Source: a bacterium
GTDB lineage: Bacteria; AUK180
Assembly (NCBI GenBank): GCA_030622125.1
Contig: JAUXGM010000004.1
Location: 1 to 34,156, forward strand
Direction of reading: 5' to 3'
Length of the DNA stretch: 34,156 nucleotides
The stretch's first letter is position 1. The number at the start of each line of letters is the position of its first letter. The notes beneath the pieces are model-generated. The model did not search any database. It was not told where the DNA came from and worked only from the letters and a program-made list of their open reading frames with translations. The translations under genes and the position numbers were made by a program. Shown piece by piece: positions 13,132 to 21,139 of this stretch.

Positions 13132-13731
13132 ATGGAGTTAGCAATCTTAAATAAATTATTTACTTCCAAAATAAGAGTAAAAATTCTAAACCTATTATTA
13201 TTAAATTCGGAAGATAAATATTATTTAAGACAAATAGAATCTATTATTAAACATCCAGTGAGAGGTATACAAAAAGAACTGTATAATTTAACAAATTTAG
13301 GAATTGTAAAAAAAGAATATGAAGGGAACAGAAATTATTATAGGATCAATAAAAAATGTCCCATCTTCAATGAATTGAGATCTCTTTTCTTAAAATATTC
13401 GGCATTATCCGAAATTCTCAAAGAAAAATTATCCGAATATGATATAGATTATGCTTTTATCTACGGGTCTTATGCTATGGGAACAGAGCGAAAAGGTAGT
13501 GATGTTGACTTATTTATTATAGGAAATGCTACTTCAAAGATCATTTCCACAATGCTATCTGATATTAATGAAATTTTTTATCGCGAAATAAATTATGTTA
13601 TATTTTCTAAAAAAGAATTTTTAAAAAAATATAGATTAAATAATAATTTTATTAAAACGATTTCTAAAAATAAAAAGCTTTTCTTAATTGGAAATGAAAA
13701 TGAGTTTAAAAGATTTATTAAATCAAGGTAA
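13132..13731 (+). CDS. HTH (MarR/ArsR-like winged helix) fused to MNT-type minimal nucleotidyltransferase; putative antitoxin
   Basis: N-terminal wHTH KIRVKILNLLLLNSEDKYYLRQIESIIKHPVRGIQKELYNLTNLGIVKKEYEGNRNYYRIN; NTase core YGSYAMGTERKGSDVDLFIIG (GSx(n)SDxDL). Confidence 0.88.
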   Translation: MELAILNKLFTSKIRVKILNLLLLNSEDKYYLRQIESIIKHPVRGIQKELYNLTNLGIVKKEYEGNRNYYRINKKCPIFNELRSLFLKYSALSEILKEKLSEYDIDYAFIYGSYAMGTERKGSDVDLFIIGNATSKIISTMLSDINEIFYREINYVIFSKKEFLKKYRLNNNFIKTISKNKKLFLIGNENEFKRFIKSR

Positions 13732-14140
13732 ATTAAAACCTCATAAAACAAACAAAGAAGAAATAAAAATGCTTTTACAACTTATAAATAGAGATATTCA
13801 GGATGCTTTGATTGAAACTCTTTCTGAAGATAGACGTTTTGCAATTGCTTATAATGTTATTTTACAATCGGCAACAGTTATTTTATATTGTAAAGGTTAT
13901 AAAACTACAGGCACAGGGCATCATTATACGACATTTCTTTCACTGAAATTCATTCTTGGAAAAAATTATTATGCTCTAATTAATTATTTTAATGATTGTA
14001 GAGCCAAAAGAAATTTAACCGATTATATTTCAGCAGGACAGATATCTGAAAAGGAAGCAAATGAAATAGTTGATGAAGCAAAAAAGTTCCATGAATTTCT
14101 TATAAGTTGGCTGAAAAAGAACTATCCAAATTATTTATAA
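13688..14140 (+). CDS. HEPN-domain protein; putative toxin partner of the MNT protein
   Basis: Overlaps the MNT gene by 44 bp; all-helical, LIETLSEDRRFAIAYNVILQSATVILYCKGYKTTGTGHHYTTFLSL...CRAKRNLTDYISAGQISEKEANEIVDEAKKFHEFL, the UPF0332/HEPN pattern. Confidence 0.8.
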   Translation: MEMKMSLKDLLNQGKLKPHKTNKEEIKMLLQLINRDIQDALIETLSEDRRFAIAYNVILQSATVILYCKGYKTTGTGHHYTTFLSLKFILGKNYYALINYFNDCRAKRNLTDYISAGQISEKEANEIVDEAKKFHEFLISWLKKNYPNYL

Positions 14141-14193
14141 AAAAAGTGTCAGGTTGACCCTATTACAGATGGAATTTCTAACGGGGCAAGCAG

Positions 14194-14239
14194 TTTCAGA
14201 TTTTGAGGGTTTGAGATTTGAGAAAAAATGGAAAAAGTG
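14194..14239 (+). repeat. direct repeat B flanking the HTH-MNT/HEPN cassette
   Basis: TTTCAGATTTTgagggtTTGAGATTTGAGAAAAAATGGAAAAAGTG; identical to copy A over the 11-bp and 29-bp blocks. Confidence 0.9.
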
Positions 14240-14273
14240 ATATATTTATATAAAATAAAAAAAAGGAAATGTA

Positions 14274-14351
14274 ATGAATAACATAAAAAATATTTATGTA
14301 GTTCGTTCTTTACTTGTGTTATTTGCATTAAATAAAATAAAAGAGGCGTAA
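14274..14351 (+). CDS. putative 25-aa leader peptide upstream of fic (MNNIKNIYVVRSLLVLFALNKIKEA)
   Basis: ATG preceded by AAAAGGAAA; stop 3 bp before the Fic ATG; the Fic SD (GAGG) lies inside its 3' end. Confidence 0.35.
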   Translation: MNNIKNIYVVRSLLVLFALNKIKEA

Positions 14352-14354
14352 AAT

Positions 14355-15404
14355 ATGGAAATAAAAATTTTTAAACCAACTTTCCAATATACGGATAAAA
14401 CGGTTAAATATTTAAATAAAATTACAGAAGCCCGAACAATAATAATGAATTCACCGCTTATCCCCAAATGGGAAGTATCATTAAGAAAGAGAGCTTTACT
14501 GACAAATGCCCATTCTTCCACAGCTATTGAAGGCAATATCCTTTCACTTGAAGAGGTTACCGCTCTTTCTGAAGGGAGAGATATAATGGTTAAAAGGAAA
14601 GATAAGCAGGAAGTTCTTAATTATCTCGAAATGCTTGACAAAATTCCTAAATTTGCAAAAATTATCCCCTTTAAAAAGTCGGATTTTTTAAAAATCCATA
14701 AGATTATTGTAAATAATACATTAAAAGACCCGGAAGATGAAGGCAGGTTTAGAACAAGGCAGGTTGTTGTCGGAAATAAATATACAGGTGAAATTGTCTT
14801 CAAACCACCACAAACGAAGAAAGTTTCTGAATTAGTTGATAGATTTCTAAATTGGTTAAATTTAACTACCATTAATAATTTAAGTCCTGTAATAGCAGCA
14901 GGGATAACACATTACGAAATAGTTAGAATTCACCCTTTTGTAGATGGGAATGGGCGAACAGCTCGAATAATTGCAACTCTAATACTTTATAAAAGCGGAT
15001 TTGATACAAAGCGGTTTTTTGCATTGGATGATTATTATGATCAGGATAGAGCAAGATATTATAATACCTTAAAAAATATTGATCAAAATACTCTTGATTT
15101 AACGGATTGGTTGGAATATTTTACGGAAGGTCTTTTAATAAGTATTGAAACGGTTAAAAAAAGGGTGATTGGATTGAGCAAAGATATCAAGATATTAAAA
15201 GAACAGGGACAGGTTGCCTTAAATGAAAGACAGATGAAGATTGTTGAATTTATCTTGAAAAATGGGAAAATTACAAATAAAAATGTAAGAGAATTGTTTG
15301 GATTATCAAATCGGGTTGCCCTTGATGTTTTAAATAAATTGATTAAATTAAAGGTTATAGAAACAAAAGGAAAAGGAAGTGGAATACATTACACACTCAG
15401 ATAA
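14355..15404 (+). CDS. Fic/DOC-family protein (AMPylator-like) with N-terminal inhibitory helix and C-terminal winged HTH
   Basis: HPFVDGNGRTARIIATLIL Fic core; SSTAIEGN matches the (S/T)xxxE(G/N) inhibitory motif; C-terminal NGKITNKNVRELFGLSNRVALDVLNKLIKLKVIETKGKG wHTH. Confidence 0.92.
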   Translation: MEIKIFKPTFQYTDKTVKYLNKITEARTIIMNSPLIPKWEVSLRKRALLTNAHSSTAIEGNILSLEEVTALSEGRDIMVKRKDKQEVLNYLEMLDKIPKFAKIIPFKKSDFLKIHKIIVNNTLKDPEDEGRFRTRQVVVGNKYTGEIVFKPPQTKKVSELVDRFLNWLNLTTINNLSPVIAAGITHYEIVRIHPFVDGNGRTARIIATLILYKSGFDTKRFFALDDYYDQDRARYYNTLKNIDQNTLDLTDWLEYFTEGLLISIETVKKRVIGLSKDIKILKEQGQVALNERQMKIVEFILKNGKITNKNVRELFGLSNRVALDVLNKLIKLKVIETKGKGSGIHYTLR

Positions 15405-15407
15405 TAA

Positions 15408-15443
15408 CCTCACGATCGACCTCACGATCTACCTCACGATTAA
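15408..15443 (+). repeat. three tandem 12-bp repeats CCTCACGATCGA / CCTCACGATCTA / CCTCACGATTAA
   Basis: Period 12 bp, directly after the Fic stop codons. Confidence 0.9.
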
Positions 15444-15489
15444 GATAATAAAGAAGAAAAAAACAGGGACGGTGGCAGAAAGCAATTAA

Positions 15490-15508
15490 CAATTGACAAT
15501 GGACAATT
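15490..15508 (+). repeat. low-complexity dispersed motif CAATTGACAATGGACAATT
   Basis: Related inverted copy at 34134-34156. Confidence 0.6.
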
Positions 15509-15531
15509 AGAAAGACAATAAATAAAGATGG

Positions 15532-15575
15532 ATTCCTAATTCCCCGATCAGGTCGAGGACAGGCAAGTTAGGAAT
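15532..15575. repeat. palindromic dispersed element ATTCCTAA...TTAGGAAT
   Basis: Perfect 8-bp arms 15532-15539 and 15568-15575, in a GATTCCTAA..TTAGGAATGAC context. Confidence 0.65.
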
Positions 15576-15601
15576 GACAGGAAATAAATGAAGAATGACG
15601 G

Positions 15602-15646
15602 GAAAAGATAGATTCTTTCCAAAAAATCGGGGTTTGAATAATCGGC
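15602..15646 (-). repeat. dispersed 45-bp repeat, copy 2 (inverted)
   Basis: Reverse complement GCCGATTATTCAAACCCCGATTTTTTGGAAAGAATCTATCTTTTC matches 12250-12294 at 38/45. Confidence 0.8.
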
Positions 15647-15775
15647 TGATAAATCCCTCGGAATAACGAGAAGATAACGGCGTTTTCAACTGGAGCCTCT
15701 TGATTGACACCGATGCTATTGTTTTTTTGTTTTCGGTGTATTAGTTAGATGTCAAGATTAAAATTATATAATTAT

Positions 15776-16246
15776 TTACATGTTATTTTCAATATATTTA
15801 ATAATATCATTTTTTAAATTTTCCATCTCCCTTTCTTTTTTTTCGGTTTCATGTGTATATCCGAATACATGCAAAAGAGCGTGGCTTAAAAAATTCAAAA
15901 GGGATTTTTTCCTGTCAATAAAAGTCTTATCCGAATCCCTTATCACCTCATCCCAGTTGATAACAATGTCGCCTATATAATTACTGTCATCGTTTATATA
16001 GGAAAATGACAATTCATTTGTGGGTTTATTGATATTTCTGTATTTTTTATTGAGTTTTTTCATCTCTTTATCATTGCAAACAAGTATATCCACAACATCC
16101 TTTTTACCGATGATTGAAGCAACAATGATCTTATTTTTCAATAAAAAGCGTATGATCTCGTTTATTGCTTTTTTCATAAAAGGAACATATATGTTTTTGG
16201 ATTTTATATTTTGATAAGTAATTTCAACTTTTATTTTGTTTTTCAT
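15776..16246 (-). CDS. ybeY: YbeY endoribonuclease / rRNA maturation factor
   Basis: NKPTNELSFSY, IGDIVINWDEV, HALLHVFGYTHETEKKEREME (HxxxHxxGYxH). Confidence 0.92.
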   Translation of the reverse strand: MKNKIKVEITYQNIKSKNIYVPFMKKAINEIIRFLLKNKIIVASIIGKKDVVDILVCNDKEMKKLNKKYRNINKPTNELSFSYINDDSNYIGDIVINWDEVIRDSDKTFIDRKKSLLNFLSHALLHVFGYTHETEKKEREMENLKNDIIKYIENNM

Positions 16247-18491
16247 ACTCTATTCTTTTGTGATACATTGTTTGGATGGTCTTAATAAAACTATTTGCAA
16301 CCTTGTAAAGTTCCTGAAGAGTTATAGGACAGTTAGAGAATTGTTCCTCTTCAATCAAAAGTTTGTTCAAAGTATCCATTACCATATTTTTAATTGTTGA
16401 ATATCTATAATTTTTTAAGATTCGGGATTGAGCCTCTACACGATCAGCAAACATTACAATTGCCGATTCTTTAAATGTCGGTTTATTCCCCTGATATCTA
16501 AACTCATTTTCATCAAGTTCTTTAATCTTTCCATCGTCGAACATATCTTTCGCCTTTTTATAAAAGTATTTCATAAAGGTTGTTCCATGATGTTCAAGAA
16601 TAATTTTTCTAACCGGCTTCGGCAACATATATTCAAGGGATAATTCATATCCGTAAGTTACATGCTGACGAAGGTATTTTGCGCTTATTAACGGACCTAT
16701 TTTGTCATGTGGATTTTTCCCATTGAATTGGTTCTCAATGAAATAATTTGGTGTCTTTACCTTACCGATATCGTGAAAATGTGCCCCGAGCTTTGCTATT
16801 ATGGGATTTGCATCGATCTCTAATGCTGCGGGTTCGGAAAGATTGCCGACTGCAACAGAATGCTGATAAGTACCCGGTGCTACAAGCGTTAAATTCTTTA
16901 AAGCGGGATGTTCGCCACTTAGAAGTTCTATCATTTGAAAAGTAGTCGTAATATCAAATATACTCTCAAATAACGGTACGAACGATATTAAGAGAATATA
17001 TGACAAAAGATTTCCTATGATAACGGATATGCTGTTATAAAAAATAATACCACCTGGAAAGCCCTTCATCAATCCAAATAAAATTGGAACGGAGATCGAA
17101 AGAAATCCAAAGAGTAAGAAATTGAAAAACAATGTAGTTCGTTTGAAAATGTCTTTTGTAAAATAAATGGTAAAGGCGGAATTTACAATGCCATAAAGTA
17201 ATACATCAATACCATACCCAAAAAAGAATGATGCGATGATAGAAAGTATCAATGAAGCATATATTGCAAGGTTGGTATCTAAAAAGAGTATTATAACAAT
17301 AGTAAAAAAAGAGAAAGGTAAAGCATAGAAGGATAAAAAACTACTTGAACTGGTTCCAATTAAAAAATTTATAAAAAGCATTACTACTAAAAATACAATA
17401 AAATCAAAGAACAGAACAAGATATGCTTCATTCGTTCTGAATATATTTGCAGCGAATTTTTTAATGTAAAAAAATAAAAGCAAAAAACTTAAAAGAATAA
17501 AAAGTGATAATCCTATGATCCTTTTGACCGTTACATTCGTTGCAAGAAAATTATTCAGAACGGTTATTATTCTTTTATCCTTATCGGTAAAGATCTTTCC
17601 GTTTTGTAGAATGATCTGCCTCTTGAAAAAATTATCCTTTACCGGTTGTGTATTTTCAATGACTATTTTCTCTCTTTTTAGCGTCTCTTCGCGGTCAAAA
17701 GTAATATTTGAGGTTAGATAGTATCGCATGACCTGCAATATAAATTTTCTCAATTTATCTATTTGAAATTTGTACGAACCGATCTCTTCAATAACATTGT
17801 CAACCGTTATAATTTCAAGAATACTTTTGGTTATCTCATTACCATTTGGATATTTAATAACCGTAAAGGATTGATTTTTACCCCATCTTAATAAATTCTC
17901 CGTTAAAATATCTTTGCTCGAAACGATCCCGTTTCTAAAATAAGGAACTAAATATAAGTAAATTGTATTGGTGATCTCCTCGTAATTTATAATCCTGAAT
18001 AATTCATTCCATTCATTTTTTGAAAGATTAAGAAATGGATATATTTTTGCCAATCTGTTTCGTTTTGCATAAACGGAAAGAGAATGATTATTTTTTATTT
18101 TTTTTATATCGGAAAACAAGGTAATAATATTATCATAGAAATTCTTTTCAACCTCCTGATCTATTGAAAAGATAGCAGGTAATTTTGCCAACCGTAATTT
18201 TATTATATTCTCTGTTTTTTCATTATTATCAACAGAAAAATCAATTGGAGAAATGTAATCTGATCTTATAATTTCTCCGATCTTATAGTTTGCCATATCA
18301 AATTTATAGCTTTTATTGAATATAAGAAAAACGATGAGTAAGGTTGCAAATACAATTAACGATTTAAAATAGCAATCTTTTTTCGCACCACTGATCTTTA
18401 TTGCATTTTGAAGTTTTCTAAGTAAGTAATTCGGATTCAATCTATTTTTTTTGTTCATATTTTGTAAATGCATCAATGATCTTTTGCACAA
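16224..18491 (-). CDS. 7TM-HD family membrane phosphohydrolase (PgpH-like)
   Basis: N-terminal extracytoplasmic 7TMR-HDED-like region, multiple TMs, HD motifs HSVAVGNLSEPAALEI, LGAHFHDIGKVKTPNYFIENQ, ILEHHGTT. The true start is probably downstream of 18491 (for example M12 at 18458). Confidence 0.9.
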   Translation of the reverse strand: MCKRSLMHLQNMNKKNRLNPNYLLRKLQNAIKISGAKKDCYFKSLIVFATLLIVFLIFNKSYKFDMANYKIGEIIRSDYISPIDFSVDNNEKTENIIKLRLAKLPAIFSIDQEVEKNFYDNIITLFSDIKKIKNNHSLSVYAKRNRLAKIYPFLNLSKNEWNELFRIINYEEITNTIYLYLVPYFRNGIVSSKDILTENLLRWGKNQSFTVIKYPNGNEITKSILEIITVDNVIEEIGSYKFQIDKLRKFILQVMRYYLTSNITFDREETLKREKIVIENTQPVKDNFFKRQIILQNGKIFTDKDKRIITVLNNFLATNVTVKRIIGLSLFILLSFLLLFFYIKKFAANIFRTNEAYLVLFFDFIVFLVVMLFINFLIGTSSSSFLSFYALPFSFFTIVIILFLDTNLAIYASLILSIIASFFFGYGIDVLLYGIVNSAFTIYFTKDIFKRTTLFFNFLLFGFLSISVPILFGLMKGFPGGIIFYNSISVIIGNLLSYILLISFVPLFESIFDITTTFQMIELLSGEHPALKNLTLVAPGTYQHSVAVGNLSEPAALEIDANPIIAKLGAHFHDIGKVKTPNYFIENQFNGKNPHDKIGPLISAKYLRQHVTYGYELSLEYMLPKPVRKIILEHHGTTFMKYFYKKAKDMFDDGKIKELDENEFRYQGNKPTFKESAIVMFADRVEAQSRILKNYRYSTIKNMVMDTLNKLLIEEEQFSNCPITLQELYKVANSFIKTIQTMYHKRIEYEKQNKS

Positions 18492-19401
18492 TTGGATGTC
18501 TTACAACATCATTTCTTGAAAGATTTATTATCTCTATTCCATCAATACCCCTTAATATTTTTGAGATAACCACAAGCCCTGATTGTTTTTTATTTATGAG
18601 ATCAATCTGGGTAATATCACCGGTTACCACAAGTTTTGAGCTATAACCTACCCTTGTTAAAAGCATTTTCATTTGTTCAATCGTGGTATTTTGTCCTTCA
18701 TCAAGAATAATAAATGAATCATTTAAGGTTCTTCCTCGCATGAAAGCAAGAGGAGCAACCTCTATTATGCCTTTCTCCATCATGGCAGCAGCTTTATTAA
18801 AACTCAGATGTTCATAAAGTGCATCAAATATCGGTTTTAGGTACGGATCTATTTTTTGTGCAATATCACCCGGAAGAAATCCTAATTTCTCTCCGGCTTC
18901 AACAGCAGGTCTGGTTACTATCAATCTTGTAACCTCGTGTTCTAAAAGTGATTCCACTGCCCTAGCAACTGCGAGGTATGTTTTCCCTGTTCCCGCCGGA
19001 CCAACACAGACAGTAAAATCACTTTCTTTGAGTGCCTGTAAATATTTTTCCTGTCCAAATGTTTTTGGTTGAACAAAACCTTTTTGATGTCCCACTCTTA
19101 TGAAAGAACTGAAAAGTTTTTCTGAGTTCTGTAATCCATTTTCTTTACTGTTATCTATAAGATATTTTATTACTTTCTTGTTTATTTTATATCCTTTTGT
19201 TATTGAATTTGAAAGATCTTTTATCAGATTTATAACTTGTTTTTCAGTTTCCTTATCATCATCCGTAATCGTAATATTTTCATTTATGGCACTGATGTTT
19301 ACATTATAAACCTTTTCAATATATTTGAGATTTTCATCATTTGTGCCGAACAAAGCCGATAATTTCCCCTGTTCATTGAGACCTGTAAGATTAATTTTCA
19401 T
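18442..19401 (-). CDS. phoH: PhoH-like ATPase
   Basis: FTVCVGPAGTGKTYLAVARAVE, VTRPAVEAGEKLGFLPGD, AFMRGRTLNDSFIILDEGQNTT, LVVTGDITQIDL. Confidence 0.95.
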   Translation of the reverse strand: MKINLTGLNEQGKLSALFGTNDENLKYIEKVYNVNISAINENITITDDDKETEKQVINLIKDLSNSITKGYKINKKVIKYLIDNSKENGLQNSEKLFSSFIRVGHQKGFVQPKTFGQEKYLQALKESDFTVCVGPAGTGKTYLAVARAVESLLEHEVTRLIVTRPAVEAGEKLGFLPGDIAQKIDPYLKPIFDALYEHLSFNKAAAMMEKGIIEVAPLAFMRGRTLNDSFIILDEGQNTTIEQMKMLLTRVGYSSKLVVTGDITQIDLINKKQSGLVVISKILRGIDGIEIINLSRNDVVRHPIVQKIIDAFTKYEQKK

Positions 19402-21139
19402 TAGAATTATCCTTTTTTATACTTATTGAAAGCTCATCTAAAAAATCTTTTTCTATAACCGACGGCGAATTTGTGAGTGGGCAGCTGCCGGAAGTAGTCT
19501 TCGGAAATACAATAAAATCATGGATGGAATCACAACCGTAAAGTATAGCTGCCATCCTTGCAATACCAAGTGCAATGCCTCCATGTGGGGGAAATCCATA
19601 TTTCATTGCATCTAAAAAAAATCCGAAGCGCTCCCTTTGTATATCTTCGGAAAGCCCTAATATTTCAAATACCCGCTTTTGAGTATCTATTTTGTTTATT
19701 CTTATGCTTCCCGAACCAAGTTCACTCCCGTTTAAAATCAGGTCATAAGCTCTTGAAGGTATATCTTTGTAATTACCGGTTTTATTAAATAGTTGTTCCG
19801 GGTTCACCGGCATTGTGAATGGATGATGCGCGGGTTTATATTTCTTTTCATCTTCATCATATTCAAAGAGGGGAAAATCAACAACCCATAAAAACTTAAA
19901 TACCCCTTTAAGAAGATCATATTCTTTTCCAAGGTAATTTCTTAAAAAATTCAAGACGGATTCGTTCTTTTTACCGATCTGAAATAGTATCGTTTCATTA
20001 TTTTGAAGATCAAATCCATCATAAAATGATTTATCCGCAAATTTAGACAGGGTGAAATTGTAACTATTATTCAATCTGGAAAGTGAGATCAAGCCCTTTG
20101 CACCTTCTGCTTTAAGTATCGCCTCAATTTTTTTTACCTGCGATCCGGAAAGACATATAGGTATTTTAATTCCTCTTATTTTTTTTCCTTCTTTTATTGC
20201 TTTTTGAACAAAATCAATTGGTAATACAGAAAATTGAACCGTATGATCTTCTATAACAAGCGGATTTCTCATATCCGGTTTGTCGGAAGCATATTTTTCC
20301 ATTACCTCATCGTAACTTAATTGCGGAAACGGGATATTAATATCGAACCCCATTTTTTCGCCGGTGTATGCAAACATATTTTCTATTTCCGAATAGATCT
20401 CGGATTCTTCAATGAATGCTCTTTCAACATCAAGCTGTGAAAATTCCGGTTGGCGATCTGCTCTCAGATCCTCATCTCTATAACATCTTGCTATCTGAAA
20501 ATATTTTTCAAAACCGCTGCCCATTAGGATTTGCTTCATAAGTTGAGGAGATTGCGGAAGTGCATAGAATTTTCCTTTGTAGTTTCTTGAAGGAACAATG
20601 AAGTCCCTTGCACCTTCCGGTGTCGATTTAATTAAGGAAGGAGTTTCTATCTCATTATAATTCCGTGAATAGAAATATTCTCTTATGTATCTTGTAATAT
20701 TTGATCTGAATATTATCTTTTTTCTTACCTTTTCGTTTCTCAATTCAATATACCTGAATCTACCTCTGATGCTTTCATTTATTTCATTGATTTTGTCTAT
20801 TTCAAATGGAGGTACTTCCCCTCTTATCAGGATATCGAGTGCCTTTCCCTCTATCTCATATTCGCCTTTAAATATGTTTTTTACCTGATTCTTGGGGCGC
20901 TTTCTTAAAATTCCTTCCATGTTTATTATGTTTTCATTACGAAGATGTTCAACTATCTTATATTCCTTTTCATTAAGATCCGCACTGTTAAAAAATACCT
21001 GGATCTTTCCGCTACCATCCCGTAAATAGAAAAAAGTTAGTTTACCCAATTTCCTTATTGAATCAATAAACCCGTACAAAACTATATTTTTTCCGTTTAG
21101 AACATCACTTAGTTCCGATACTAATATTCTATCTTTCAT
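19391..21139 (-). CDS. aspS: Aspartyl-tRNA synthetase, bacterial type
   Basis: OB-fold N-terminus, RGRFRYIELRN, ETPSLIKSTPEGARDF, ALPQSPQLMKQILM, CYRDEDLRADRQPEFSQLD, GGIALGIARMAAILYG. Confidence 0.95.
   Translation of the reverse strand: MKDRILVSELSDVLNGKNIVLYGFIDSIRKLGKLTFFYLRDGSGKIQVFFNSADLNEKEYKIVEHLRNENIINMEGILRKRPKNQVKNIFKGEYEIEGKALDILIRGEVPPFEIDKINEINESIRGRFRYIELRNEKVRKKIIFRSNITRYIREYFYSRNYNEIETPSLIKSTPEGARDFIVPSRNYKGKFYALPQSPQLMKQILMGSGFEKYFQIARCYRDEDLRADRQPEFSQLDVERAFIEESEIYSEIENMFAYTGEKMGFDINIPFPQLSYDEVMEKYASDKPDMRNPLVIEDHTVQFSVLPIDFVQKAIKEGKKIRGIKIPICLSGSQVKKIEAILKAEGAKGLISLSRLNNSYNFTLSKFADKSFYDGFDLQNNETILFQIGKKNESVLNFLRNYLGKEYDLLKGVFKFLWVVDFPLFEYDEDEKKYKPAHHPFTMPVNPEQLFNKTGNYKDIPSRAYDLILNGSELGSGSIRINKIDTQKRVFEILGLSEDIQRERFGFFLDAMKYGFPPHGGIALGIARMAAILYGCDSIHDFIVFPKTTSGSCPLTNSPSVIEKDFLDELSISIKKDNSNEN

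Noticed and set aside
12959-13144. 61-aa minus-strand ORF
   Set aside because: Low-complexity FHLYTF-rich frame antisense to direct repeat A and the operator region of the HTH-MNT gene.
15408-15443. Possible CRISPR-like array (three 12-bp repeats)
   Set aside because: Units are contiguous with no spacers and too short; simple tandem repeat.
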